DNA of 64,000 nt from Ruminococcus sp. UBA6407. Lineage in GTDB: Bacteria > Bacillota > Clostridia > Oscillospirales > Ruminococcaceae. Position numbers and translations under genes: made by a program. Positions within the stretch are counted from its first letter, which is position 1. Each line of letters begins with the position of its first letter. Below are positions 8,054 through 18,267 of this stretch, piece after piece. The notes beneath the pieces were generated by a model. The model worked only from the letters and a program-made list of their open reading frames with translations. It did no database searches and had not been told where the DNA came from. The DNA is taken from NCBI GenBank assembly GCA_002438605.1, contig DJPR01000005.1:26835-90834 (forward strand), read 5' to 3'.

Positions 8054-8080
8054 AAGGCAATCATAGAAGCTGCCTTTTTC
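8054..8080 (+). terminator. Terminator after winged-helix region
   Basis: AAGGCA / TGCCTT stem followed by TTTTCTTTT, in the 267-bp gap before the methylase/helicase gene. Confidence 0.55.
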
Positions 8081-8151
8081 TTTTCCAATGCGATTGTTGA
8101 AAACTTTTGCTCTTGTACTTTCCCCTGATTTTAATTTTTCTATATTTACAC

Positions 8152-8180
8152 TTGACTTTCTAGCTTTAAAGCGTTATAAT
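8152..8180 (+). promoter_or_regulatory. Promoter of methylase/helicase gene
   Basis: TTGACT (8152-8157), 17 bp, TATAAT (8175-8180). The ribosome site GGAGG (8186-8190) lies where transcription would begin. Confidence 0.7.
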
Positions 8181-8971
8181 GAAATGGAGGAAGTAAATAT
8201 TGCAGACAAAATATGAAAAGTATGAACAGCTTGCAGAGGAAACACTGTCCGAACTTGCATCATCAAAGGAAAAGTGGCAGGACTTTCTTTCAACTTCATC
8301 AAGAATGTACAAGTACACATTTGATGAACAGGTATTGATTTACGCTCAAAGACCTGAAACAAGAGCATGTGCAAGCTTTGATTTCTGGACTTCGGGCAGT
8401 AAAATGAATTGTCATGTAAAAAGGGGTTCTAATTCGATTTCACTGCTTGACAGGGAAAGAAAAAAGCTTTATTATGTTACAGCAATGGAAGATGTAGAAC
8501 CTCGGAAAAACGGAAAGTCCAAAAATCCTGAAAAATATATATGGCAGCTCAGAGATGATGCATCAGATGATATAAATGCGGCTTTATGCAGACAATTCAA
8601 GCTCTCAGGCATATCAATATCGGATACAATAGCGTCAATTACAAAATTGGCAGTAAGCGGACAAATCTCAGATTATGATGAAGAACTGGCAATGCTTCAT
8701 GCAAAATTTTCTTCAGATGTTCCGATAAGTGATTTAAAAGCAGCATTTATTGAGATTTTAAACGAAAGTGCCTTATATACTGCAATGAAACGCTGCGGAC
8801 TCAATACTGATAACCATTTTTCAGAAAATTCATTCAGCAAACTGCATTATTTTGATTCTCCTGAACTTACTTTGCTTATCGGTAAAGCGTCAGGAGATAT
8901 ATCAAGAAGCATACTGCGGCAAATTGAACGTACTGTTCATGAACAGTACAAAATCGAAAGGAGTAAATATT

Positions 8972-9361
8972 ATGGCAGAGGAGAAATTGGCAAAGGTGAA
9001 AGTGGAGAATGGAATACGCTACGTTCTGGACGAGAAAACTCAGGTATACAATCCGGACTTTCAGGAAGAGGAGGAGGAAGTGAGTATAGGACGCTTCGGG
9101 AAAATGAGGGAGAAATACCTGAAGGAGCATTACGGAGCAACTTACTCAGGAATGCTGCTGAGGAATACACTGACAGCACACCTGATATCAATAGACGAAC
9201 AAGCATGGGAAATGGAACAGAAGATAGTCAGGGAAATGGCAGAAGCGGACGGAACGAACGAGGAACTGAAAATGAAAGACCAGCTCGAATGGGTAGGCAG
9301 AATGAACAATTACCGTCAGGCAGCGGAAGAAATAATAATGAAAGAGCTGATTTGCGTTTAA
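8972..9361 (+). CDS. tnpV: TnpV-like protein overprinted inside the methylase/helicase gene
   Basis: A 129-residue protein in the +1 frame relative to the surrounding giant gene. It matches the transposon-encoded TnpV family as I know it: a short beta-rich N-terminus, then IGRFGKMREKYLKEHY, the IDEQAWEM segment and the diagnostic LEWVGRMNNYRQAAEEIIMKEL ending. AAAGGAG at 8957-8963 lies 8 nt before ATG 8972, a strong internal ribosome site. The region encodes the low-complexity linker of the helicase in the other frame. Both frames are open for the full length. TnpV function is unknown. Confidence 0.8.
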   Translation: MAEEKLAKVKVENGIRYVLDEKTQVYNPDFQEEEEEVSIGRFGKMREKYLKEHYGATYSGMLLRNTLTAHLISIDEQAWEMEQKIVREMAEADGTNEELKMKDQLEWVGRMNNYRQAAEEIIMKELICV

Positions 9362-12300
9362 ATCAGCATGAAGCAGCGGAGAGTGCAGATACTTCCGCTG
9401 CTTTTTCTGATTTCAGTGAAAAAATACATTCAGCCTTTAATGAAGTTATCCTGAACCGCAGTTTCGGCAGTAAACAGCTGCAGTATTTTGAAAGACTTGA
9501 AAAATTTGCTGTTTCAAATAATATTTCAAAAAACCTTGTAGATTCGGCATTTGAAAAGCATGGAGCTTTTCGCAGTGCATATGGAAACAGAAGAATTCTA
9601 AGCAAAAGTCTGTTTGGTTCAAGACTTGGTTCAATTGAAGCTGACCTTAATGCCGCACTGGAAAAGCAATTTCTTATGACTGAATCTGATGAAGATAAAG
9701 CTCCTGAAATTGATGACGAGGATATCTCCTTATCCTCAGGTGCAGCTGAACATGCAGAAATGGATATACCTGATAATAATTCAGAAGAAAAACAGCTTTC
9801 GTTATTTGGTGAAGCTGACAAAATTTCTGTCAGCTCTGAGAAAATCAGGCATAATTTTCATATCACTAATGAAAATCTGGGTGAAGGCGGAGCTAAATCA
9901 AAGTATCATGCAAATGTTGAAGCAATAAAACTGCTGAAAAAGCTTGAAGCTGAAAACAGGCTTGCTTCTCCTGAAGAACAGGAAACTCTTTCCGAATATG
10001 TAGGTTGGGGCGGAATTGCTCAGGCATTTGATGAAAACAATGAAAAATGGAGCAATGAGTATTCAGAACTGAAAAATCTGCTCTCACCTGAAGAATATGA
10101 AAGTGCAAAAGGTTCTGTTTTAAATGCTCATTTTACTTCTCCGACTGTAATAGACGCTGTTTACAAAACTCTTGAAAATAACGGGTTTAAGGGCGGCAAT
10201 ATACTAGAGCCTGCAATGGGTATAGGAAATTTTTTCGGAAGAATGCCTGAAAAAATGATACAGAATTCGAGTCTTTACGGTGTAGAGCTTGACAGTATAT
10301 CAGGGAGAATTGCAAAACAGCTTTATCAATCGGCAGATATTTGTATCAACGGCTTTGAAAAGACAGATTTTAATGATAATACGTTTGATTTGGCTGTAGG
10401 AAATGTTCCGTTCGGTGGGTATTCTCTTAATGAGAAAAAATATAACAAGTATCATTTCCATATACATGACCATTTCTTTGCAAAGGCACTTGATAAGGTC
10501 AAACCGAACGGAATTGTTGCTTTTGTGACTTCAAAAGGTACATTGGATAAGAAAAATCCCGCAGTTCGCAAATATCTTGCCGAACGTGCGGAGCTTGTCG
10601 GTGCAGTAAGACTGCCAAACAATGCTTTTAAGGCAAATGCAGGAACAGAAGTTACAACAGACATTATATTTTTGCAGAAAAGAGAAAATCCTGTAGAGCT
10701 TACCCCTGAAACAACTCCGGAATGGGTTAATCTCGGCATTAATAAGGACGGATTTGCAGTTAATCAGTATTTTGCTGAAAATCCTGATATGGTCTTAGGT
10801 CAGATCGTTCAGGGAAATAAACTTTACGGTCATGGCTCTGATGATACTTCATGCATACCATTTGAAAATTCTGATTTGAAGTCGTTGCTGAATACGGCTG
10901 TTTCCAATATTCATTTCGACATTTCAAACATTAAAGTAAGTACTGAGAAAATTGTTGATGAAATCACAGAAATTCCGCTTGGTGTAAAAAATTTCAGTTA
11001 TGCTGTGATAAACAATAATATTTATTACAGAATGAATAATGAAATGCAGAAGTTCAGCGGAAACAAATCCGATGAAGAAAGAATAAAAGGCTTGGTTGAA
11101 ATTCGTGACTGCCTCAGAGAACTTATATCTTCACAAATGGAAAATGCTGATGACGAAACTGTACATGAATATCAAAAGCAATTATCAGATTTGTATGACA
11201 AATTCACTCAAAAGCATGGATATATAAACAGCAAACAAAATCAAAGGGTATTCAAAGAGGACAGTTCCCTGCCTTTGATTTCCTCTCTGGAAGAGTTCAA
11301 GGGTGATGAATATACAGGAAAAGCGTCAATATTTGAAAAACGCACAATCAATCCGAAAGTTGAAATCACATCGACAGAAACAGCTGCGGAAGCTCTTGCA
11401 CTTTCATTGGCAGAAAAGGCTTGCGTTGACATGGAATATATGCAGGATTTAACAGGATTTTCAGCTGAAAAAATTATGACGGATTTAGAAGGTGTGGTTT
11501 TTGAAAATCCTATGCTGACTGATGAAAACGGAAAACCTCATCTTGAAACCGCAGATGAATATTTATCAGGCAATATCAGAAAAAAACTTGAATTTATGCA
11601 GAAAAATTATTCTGATAATTCAAAATATGCCAATAATACAGAAGCTCTGAAAAATGCAATGCCCAAACCTTTACAGGCAGCTGACATTGATATTAAACTC
11701 GGTGCAACATGGTTAAGTCCTCAGATTATACAGGAGTTTATGTATGAAAATCTGAAAACCCCTGTTTATTGTCAGGAGAAAGGGTACAAAAGCTATGGCA
11801 GAAGTCATAACATAAAGATTGAATTTTCACCGTATACGGCTGAATGGAGTGTTGTAAACAAAGCAAGTGACAGAAATAACAAAGCAGCAAATGCAAAATT
11901 CGGAACAGCGAGAATTACTGCATATGAACAGCTTGAAAACTGTCTTAATCTCAGAAGTACTGTCATAAGAGATAAGGTTGAACGCAACGGCAAGGACGCT
12001 TATGTACTTAATCAAAAGGAAACGGATTTCGCACAGGAAAAACAAAAGGAGCTTCAGGAATGTTTTAAAAACTGGATTTTTGCTAATCCTGAAAGACGTG
12101 AAAAAATAGTTGAACAATATAATGTTCTTTTTAACAGCACCAGACCGAGAGAATATGACGGTTCACATCTTGAATTTCCCGGAATGAATAATGAAATAAC
12201 GCTCAGACCTCATCAGAGAAACGCTGTTGCACACGCACTATATGGCGGTAATACGTTGTTTGCACACGAGGTAGGTGCTGGGAAGACCTATGAAATGATT

Positions 12301-12914
12301 GCAGCTGCAATGGAGGGCAAACGTCTGGGACTGCACCACAAAGCTCTTTTATGTGTACCAAATCACCTTACTGAGCAGATAGGCAGTGATTTCATAAAGC
12401 TGTATCCGAATGCAAATATACTTGTAGCGTCATCATCTGACTTCACAAAGGCAAACCGCAGAAAATTGTTTGCAAAAATAGCAACAGGGGATTATGATGC
12501 AGTTATAATAGGTCATTCACAGCTTGTAAAGCTGCCGATTTCTCTGGAACGTCAGGAAAAGCTCCTGCGTAATCAGATTGACGAAATTGTTGAAGGTATT
12601 GCTGCACTTAAAGCTGAAAACGGTGAGAGCTTTCAGGTCAAGCAAATGGAACAGGCTAAGAAGTCACTGGAAACTAAGTTATCAAAACTGCTTGATGCAC
12701 CTGTTCGTGATGATGTTGTAAACTTTGAGGAACTTGGTGTAGATAAGCTGATAGTTGATGAAGCTCATCTTTTCAAAAATCTTTTTCTATCAACAAAAAT
12801 GAGGAATATATCAGGAATATCAACCAATGACAATATTCAGAAAACCTTTGATTTATTGCTGAAATGCCAGTATCTTGATGAAATAACAGGCGGAAAGGGG
12901 ATAATTTTCGCTAC

Positions 12915-12923
12915 CGGCACGCC
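12915..12923. other. attL core of inner element
   Basis: CGGCACGCC, identical to 27150-27158. Just inside the element follows ATTGCAGCACCTTAA, which is an inverted partner (13 of 15) of the sequence inside the right end. Confidence 0.85.
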
Positions 12924-12973
12924 GATTGCAGCACCTTAATAAATCCTTGAAACAGCGATTTTACGCTGTTTTT

Positions 12974-14524
12974 TCATATACTGAAAACGACCTCAACACC
13001 GTTTTCATCGCTTACATAGACCACATCAATCATCATAACAGCGATATTATGCTTTTCCTGCACCGTCAGGCTATCCCATATTTTCAGCGGTTCTTCCAAA
13101 GGTGCTGTATCGACAGCCCGGCGCTTACGGGCTTTGGTCTGGAGTTTTCTTTCAAGAGCCGACTTCTGCTCGTGGAGCTTGCTCACTCTGTCCTGAATGT
13201 AATTGAAAAGCACATCGTCCGCATCGGCAAGCCTGCCCATGAGTTTGTTGATTTCTTCCTCGACCTTGATGATCTCCATCCTCACTGCTTCACTGTCGGG
13301 ATCGGACTGAGTGTTTTCATGCTTTGCAATAACGAGCTGTTCAACACGCTTGCACATCTCCTTGAAAACAATATCCTCGACCTGATCGGGCTTTAACTTT
13401 GTAGCATAATTATGAGGGCAGCCGCCTACGGTGTATCTGCCATAATCATAGAAATGGCGATATGAACCGTATGGAGTCTGGCTGTGATTGATGTGCATTG
13501 CATATCCGCAGTTACCGCACTTCATCATTCCCACAAGCCACGAATTAAGCACCTTGCCGTTATTATGGAATTTCTGATTATGGCCCTTTTTGTCCTGTAC
13601 TTTCAGCCACACCTCAGCAGGCACAAGCCCCTCATGATAGGCGAGCTTGATAGAAATACCGTCAGCAGTCTTATGATAAAAAATACCGTGAATGCCGTCA
13701 TAGTCCTCGATAGGATCGAGCATTTCATATCCCTTGCTTGCAAAATAAGCATAGACCTCTTTATCTGCTCTCACATACAACGGGCTTTCCAGTATTCTTG
13801 ATAAATGCGACCTGTCCATATTACCTGTTTTATCGCTGCCGACTCTGACAGGACGAGCCGTATCAATACTGTGTTCCTGAAAATATTTTATGATCTGTAT
13901 CAGCGATACATCGGGATTCTGGTACATATCGTAAGCGATACGCACCGACTCCGCCTGCGCCGAGGGAACAAGTACCGAACCTGTTTTTCCATTGACCGTC
14001 CTGCGCTCTGAATCGAAACCGTAATACATCTTACCGCCCTGATAGAAACCTGTCTCCCTTGCTTTGGTCTGATATGCATCAGCTACACGGGCGGCAATCG
14101 TTTCACGTTCAAATTCAGCGAAGTTCAGCAGATTGTTTCGCATCATACGCCCCTCTTTTGTCTCCGTATTGAACGGCTCGGAGAGGGAGTACACGGTCAC
14201 ACCGTAGCGGTCAAGTTCGTCTGTAATGTTCAGATACTCACGCATATTACGGCTGAAACGGTCATACTTCTTCACCACGATACGGCTGATAAGACCGTCA
14301 CGAGCGTCCTGCATCATAGTCTGAAATTCTGGGCGGTGAGCAATATCCTTGCCGCTTTTTCCGTCATCGCAGTAGATACGATACTCGCAGTCTCCTACAA
14401 ATTTTACACATTCCTCCTTCTGTGCGGCGATAGAAAGGGAGTTGTTGCCCTTGTCTTTATCGCTGACACTACGGCGAACATAGATCGCCGTGATACCGTT
14501 TGTTGTTTTTGTTGTTCTTTTCAT
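12974..14524 (-). CDS. Large serine recombinase (integrase)
   Basis: A 516-residue site-specific recombinase, almost certainly the integrase/excisionase of the inner element. The resolvase domain carries the catalytic serine at about residue 19 in YVRRS followed by SLSIAAQKEECV, then the KYDRFSRN motif; a recombinase domain follows, then a zinc ribbon (MKCGNCGYAM...GGCPHNY) and a C-terminal coiled coil (IKVEEEINKLMGRL...KLHEQKSALERKL). ATG 14524 is preceded by GGAGG with a 6-nt gap; an upstream in-frame ATG has no such site. Its 3' end lies 50 bp from attL, the usual place for an integrase. Confidence 0.95.
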   Translation of the reverse strand: MKRTTKTTNGITAIYVRRSVSDKDKGNNSLSIAAQKEECVKFVGDCEYRIYCDDGKSGKDIAHRPEFQTMMQDARDGLISRIVVKKYDRFSRNMREYLNITDELDRYGVTVYSLSEPFNTETKEGRMMRNNLLNFAEFERETIAARVADAYQTKARETGFYQGGKMYYGFDSERRTVNGKTGSVLVPSAQAESVRIAYDMYQNPDVSLIQIIKYFQEHSIDTARPVRVGSDKTGNMDRSHLSRILESPLYVRADKEVYAYFASKGYEMLDPIEDYDGIHGIFYHKTADGISIKLAYHEGLVPAEVWLKVQDKKGHNQKFHNNGKVLNSWLVGMMKCGNCGYAMHINHSQTPYGSYRHFYDYGRYTVGGCPHNYATKLKPDQVEDIVFKEMCKRVEQLVIAKHENTQSDPDSEAVRMEIIKVEEEINKLMGRLADADDVLFNYIQDRVSKLHEQKSALERKLQTKARKRRAVDTAPLEEPLKIWDSLTVQEKHNIAVMMIDVVYVSDENGVEVVFSI

Positions 14525-14575
14525 TGTTGACCTCCAATTGCTGTTGGCAATCGGACGGTTGGTTTTACATCTATA

Positions 14576-14604
14576 ATAATAGCGCAACCGCCCGAAAATT
14601 GCAA
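14576..14604 (-). promoter_or_regulatory. Probable promoter of recombinase
   Basis: TTGCAA (14599-14604), 17 bp, TATTAT (14576-14581) on the minus strand, about 50 bp before the recombinase ATG. Confidence 0.45.
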
Positions 14605-14646
14605 CAGCGTTACTGCTTTTGTAATCTTTTTCAGCAGTTTGCTAAA

Positions 14647-14832
14647 TCAGGCAGTTGTTTTCTCTGTTCCGTTACGGCGCATTGCACCGGAAATAATATC
14701 GTACATCTTGTTGATCTTCTGCTGTTTCACAGTATCGTTTACCGTGTCGGGATACACGACCGTCACCTTGATACCGTCCGCAACATACTCAACCGCCTTC
14801 TCTCTCTTTTCTACGGCAGATGTTGTATTCAA
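14647..14832 (-). CDS. TnpW-like transposon-encoded protein
   Basis: A 61-residue protein. The central segment IKVTVVYPDTVNDTVKQQKI resembles TnpW-family proteins found beside serine recombinases of clostridial elements. TTG start with AAAGGA 8 nt upstream. It lies between the 132-aa gene and the recombinase, all on the minus strand, so the three probably form one operon. The function of TnpW proteins is not known. Confidence 0.6.
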   Translation of the reverse strand: MNTTSAVEKREKAVEYVADGIKVTVVYPDTVNDTVKQQKINKMYDIISGAMRRNGTEKTTA

Positions 14833-14882
14833 TTTTAGTCCTTTCCGACAGCTATATCTATCTCGCTGTCTGTCTTTATTGT

Positions 14883-15281
14883 TTAATCCTCATAAGGATT
14901 AGACTTCTCGGAGAAGAACGAAGTCTGCTTATAGGTGTCATCACCGCTGTCAGTATCATCGTTTCCAGTATCGCCAGAGCTATCATCAGCCAGTTCAGCA
15001 ATCTGATCATAGGTCATACCGCTTGCAGTCAGCTTGCCGATGAGCGTATGCTCTGCGGTCACAACATCGAGAAGTTCATGCAACTCCTTACCGCCGTAAA
15101 GCTGCGAGAGCTTGTCATAGGTGTAGAGCTTGCTATCAACGATGACCTTGCGTCTGCGCTCCTGTACAGCCTTGATAGATTTATCGTAGCTGTCGAGCTT
15201 TGCCTGATTGTCAGCAAGCACAACATCCGTGATGATAACGGCGGGCTTGTCAGCGACCTCAGTCTTAGCCTTCTTACTCAT
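14883..15281 (-). CDS. Hypothetical 132-aa element protein
   Basis: A basic-to-acidic small protein: the N-terminal half is helical and charged (KLDSYDKSIKAVQERRRKVI), the C-terminal 40 residues are Asp/Ser/Gly-rich. GAGGTG 8 nt before ATG 15281 picks this start over longer frames. It is the first gene of the minus-strand operon leading to TnpW and the recombinase, and could be an accessory to recombination or an excision regulator. I do not recognise the family. Confidence 0.65.
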   Translation of the reverse strand: MSKKAKTEVADKPAVIITDVVLADNQAKLDSYDKSIKAVQERRRKVIVDSKLYTYDKLSQLYGGKELHELLDVVTAEHTLIGKLTASGMTYDQIAELADDSSGDTGNDDTDSGDDTYKQTSFFSEKSNPYED

Positions 15282-15959
15282 TCGCATCACCTCTTTCCGT
15301 TTAGTATCGCAGGATTTGAATTTACCCCACGATAATATTATAGCGCGCTCAGGTATCAAAAGTCTATTCGCATTGCGCAAGAAGTTGAGTGCGCCATAAA
15401 ACTTCTCCATTCGTGAAATTGTTATGGGGGATTTTGAAAAAGGCAGTTCGAGCGTTTCTGCTCCGAGCCTTATCATGTTGTTGGCATACAGCACAGGTCA
15501 GCACCGTCGATTTATTCAATACGGAGAAATATGATAGCGTAGCATATTTTTTCATAAAAATCATGCCCGTTTTCTGAAATTTCGTGCTTGTATATATGGA
15601 GGGCATTTTACCTGAGTGCTGCCTTGACCTGTTCGCATTATGAATAGAAATCTGGTGTTGAATTTATGCACAAGGGAGAACTGCCATGAACAAACTGTAA
15701 ACTTTTCAAAAAATCAATGCCATTTTTCAAAAATCCTCGGTAGTAAAGTGAAGGGTGTTTTCATAGGCGATCACACGCCCCTGCATATCATCGCCGATAT
15801 AAAAATATTTTCTGCGATATACTTAACGAAGCAGTAATTTTTTTGGTAATAACTTATGGGAGCATATTTCATAAGACTGCCGCCCGAACTGCGCTGAAAC
15901 TGCGCCGTGCCAGATTACAATATCAAGAGAGATGATGAATGAGGGCATCACGCAGGAGC

Positions 15960-16231
15960 GTGAGCGAGTATGACCGCCGACAGTGCGGCGGAGAAGAACA
16001 GTCGCTTATCGCTCCAATTCGCTGATATAACAGCGAAAGCCTGCGGACAAGCAACAGCCGCAGGCGGAAAAACAGCGCTACAGCGCAACAAAAATAACAA
16101 GCATTGTATTTTGCGCCGCACACGGACGAAAATACATCTGCTTGTTGGGGACACCCCAAGCCCCGAAATGACCGCACAGCGGTCAGAAAAAAATCGGCTA
16201 ACGCCGAAATAAAAATAAAGGAGACACCACC
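15960..16231 (+). other. Candidate origin of transfer (oriT)
   Basis: The 950-bp gap 15282-16231 has no convincing gene. Its right third holds a dense row of perfect hairpins: CCGCCG/CGGCGG (15974-15991), GCCTGCGG/CCGCAGGC (16039-16065), GGGG aca CCCC (near 16147-16157), TGACCGC/GCGGTCA (16168-16184) and TCGGC/GCCGA (16194-16207). The position directly upstream of mobC-mobA is where oriT lies in mobilizable elements. No nic site can be named with certainty. I see nothing supportable in 15290-15950. Confidence 0.5.
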
Positions 16232-16903
16232 ATGAATACGGAGAAAAAGAAACGTGGCAGACCGCCCAAGCAGAAGTTTTCAGAACTGTCAGGTATGACC
16301 TACGAGGGAGCTGTCAACAAGGTTCTCGACCAAGAGGTCAAATCCGAACTTGACGATACCCTTGCACACAAGTCCGAGAGCCAGCTTACCGATGATGAAC
16401 GCAAGTACCTGAAACGCAAGAGGGAGAAGAAGTCATACACGCTGAATGTTCGCTTTACAGAATCAGAAATGCAGGATATTCTTGCAAGGTGTGAGCAGTA
16501 CGGTTACAAGAACAAGACCGAATATATCCGTGATTGTGTTCGGGCGAGGGTTGATCTCACTCCCGACCGCACCGAAATTGCCGAATGTAATCGTCTGATG
16601 AAGCGCATCGGAGCGAACATCAATCAGATACTTGTCCGACTTTACAGCACAGGTCACATCTATGCCGAGGATATTACCGAGATAAAGAGAGGGGTTAATG
16701 AAATTTGGCATACACTTCTATCCATACGATCAGGGCAACAGTCAGCGCAGCGATCGCTTACATCACAAACGGAGATAAGACCGTCAACGGTGTATATGTC
16801 AGCTCTTATGCTTGCCGAGCCGACAGCGCAGGAGCAAGCGAGGACTTCCGAGCCGTCCGAGGAACAGGCACAGGGCGCACACAAATCCTCGCATATCACA
16901 TGA
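16232..16903 (+). CDS. mobC: MobC-type relaxosome accessory protein
   Basis: A 223-residue protein with a Lys/Arg-rich N-terminus and a ribbon-helix-helix-like domain (KSYTLNVRFTESEMQDILARCEQYG, about residues 70-95), followed by the MobC segment LMKRIGANINQILVRLY. MobC proteins bind oriT and help the relaxase open the strands. GGAGA lies 8 nt before ATG. The last ~65 residues, Ala/Gln/Ser-rich, overlap the start of the relaxase gene in another frame; the conserved MobC core ends before the overlap. Confidence 0.88.
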   Translation: MNTEKKKRGRPPKQKFSELSGMTYEGAVNKVLDQEVKSELDDTLAHKSESQLTDDERKYLKRKREKKSYTLNVRFTESEMQDILARCEQYGYKNKTEYIRDCVRARVDLTPDRTEIAECNRLMKRIGANINQILVRLYSTGHIYAEDITEIKRGVNEIWHTLLSIRSGQQSAQRSLTSQTEIRPSTVYMSALMLAEPTAQEQARTSEPSEEQAQGAHKSSHIT

Positions 16904-18252
16904 TACAGAGCTTTGCCCCCGGTGAAGTCACGCCCGAACAGGCTATGCAGATCGGAGAGGAGCTTTGCGACCGCTATCTGAAAGGCGATTATCAGTATGT
17001 GATAGCCGTCCACCATGATAAGTCGCACTTGCATTGTCATGTGATTTTTAACAATACGAATCTGTATAACGGACTCAGCTTTACCACCGAGCATAATCAG
17101 GGCAGGAGGACTGAAAGAGCGTGGGCAGAGCTGCGTGAGATATCAGACGAGATATGTGCTGAACACGGCATATCTGTTATTGAACCGATTGGTAAGGGCG
17201 TATCTCATTACGAGAACGAAATGAAGAAAGAGGGTAAGTCATGGAAGGACAAGCTCCGCAGTATGCTCAGGGAGATTATTTCTTACAGCAAGAGCTTTGA
17301 GGAATTTCTTAAAAACTGCACAGACAGCGGTATCGAGTATGTGTATACTTCGCAGAACAAGGTCAAGCTGAAATTCAAGTTATCGGGAGAGGGACAGCAG
17401 AGGTTTACAAGAGCTGATACGCTGGGCGATGAATTTGAACCGAGTGCTATCACCGAAACCATTGAAACCGCACAGAAGAAAGCTGCCGCCGAAGAAGCAA
17501 TGGAGAAATTTCTTGCTGCCCGTCGGGCAAGACAGCAGGCAGAGCTTGCCCTGCTCAACCGAATTTCTGCCAAGCCAGCCGAGCCGACACCAACTCCTAC
17601 CACAACGACCAATCCGACCGTTGCAGAGCCTACCGCACCCAAGCCAATCGAGAGCAAAGCACCTGAAAAGAAAGAAGATCCGTGGAAAGCTATCAGAGGT
17701 ATGGGCAGAGCCGATGAGATTATCGCTGACCTTGAATCGGGCGGCGTTATGTCATTCAGCGAGCTGTCAGGATTTTTCTTCAATACACCTCACTCCGATG
17801 ACCACACAACTGAGCTTGCTGATCTGAGAAAGAAGTTTACGGCTATCGACACGCTCATTGAAAAGATGAAGCACCGTGACGAACTGGAGCCTGTTTACAA
17901 GGAGTATCAGGGCAAATCGGGCTGGTCGCAGAGCCGTTTCAAGAAGAAAAATTCCGCCACAATCGAGGACTACGAGCAGACGGTCAAGTATATCAGGGAA
18001 CATATCAAGAAGTATGCTGTTGACGGCAAACCGCCGACAATGCTTGACCTTTTGGAAAAGTCCAACAAGCTGAAATCGAAGTGGAACAGGCTTAATGTCG
18101 AGCATACCGCATTCCTCACTAAGCGTGAAACGGCGAAGAAGTATGTACGACAGGTGCGCCAGTACATCAATGAACAGCAGATGAAGCGTGAGCGTGAAAA
18201 GTACAGACAGAAGAAGCTCACTCAGCAGAGAAAGAAAGATACACTCGAATAA
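16705..18252 (+). CDS. mobA: MobA/VirD2-type relaxase
   Basis: A 515-residue mobilization nuclease that nicks oriT and pilots the strand into a recipient. The N-terminus has the family pattern (IHTIRATVSAAIAYI, then LAYHMIQSFAPGE) and the metal-binding histidine motif HHDKSHLHCHVIFNNTN at residues 103-119. The region after residue 250 is Pro/Thr-rich, then a charged helical tail rich in Lys/Arg. TTG 16705 follows GAGAGGGG; it overlaps mobC by 199 nt. Type MOB-P is likely but not proven. Confidence 0.9.
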   Translation: MAYTSIHTIRATVSAAIAYITNGDKTVNGVYVSSYACRADSAGASEDFRAVRGTGTGRTQILAYHMIQSFAPGEVTPEQAMQIGEELCDRYLKGDYQYVIAVHHDKSHLHCHVIFNNTNLYNGLSFTTEHNQGRRTERAWAELREISDEICAEHGISVIEPIGKGVSHYENEMKKEGKSWKDKLRSMLREIISYSKSFEEFLKNCTDSGIEYVYTSQNKVKLKFKLSGEGQQRFTRADTLGDEFEPSAITETIETAQKKAAAEEAMEKFLAARRARQQAELALLNRISAKPAEPTPTPTTTTNPTVAEPTAPKPIESKAPEKKEDPWKAIRGMGRADEIIADLESGGVMSFSELSGFFFNTPHSDDHTTELADLRKKFTAIDTLIEKMKHRDELEPVYKEYQGKSGWSQSRFKKKNSATIEDYEQTVKYIREHIKKYAVDGKPPTMLDLLEKSNKLKSKWNRLNVEHTAFLTKRETAKKYVRQVRQYINEQQMKREREKYRQKKLTQQRKKDTLE

Positions 18253-18267
18253 AGAAAGGACGATACT

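Larger units (their letters stand above)
8200..12939 (+). pseudogene. ICE DNA methylase/SNF2-type helicase, 5' part, split by insertion
   Basis: First 1574 codons of a giant conjugative-element protein combining an N6-adenine-type methylase and a superfamily-2 helicase. Visible in order: N-terminal domain (1-250), an Arg/Gly/Glu/Ser-rich linker (about 255-390), methylase motif I EPAMGIGNFF near residue 670 and motif IV GNVPFGGY, Walker A VGAGKT near 1360, and Walker B DEAH in LIVDEAHLFKN. The frame is cut in motif FATGTP by the inner mobile element; the last few residues (IAAP) come from that element. TTG start with GGAGG 9 nt upstream. The remainder of the gene is at 27159-29070, in frame after excision. 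While the element is inserted the helicase should be inactive. Confidence 0.9.

Noticed and set aside
9363..9821. 152-codon minus-strand frame inside the methylase/helicase gene
   Set aside because: Ser-rich shadow of the coding strand with no ribosome site or family resemblance.
14336..15335. Several plus-strand frames opposite the recombinase operon
   Set aside because: Mirror frames of real minus-strand genes, hydrophobic and Cys-rich composition typical of shadows.
15640..15837. 65-codon plus-strand frame in the gap before mobC
   Set aside because: No ribosome site, no motif, and it lies in a region that looks noncoding.
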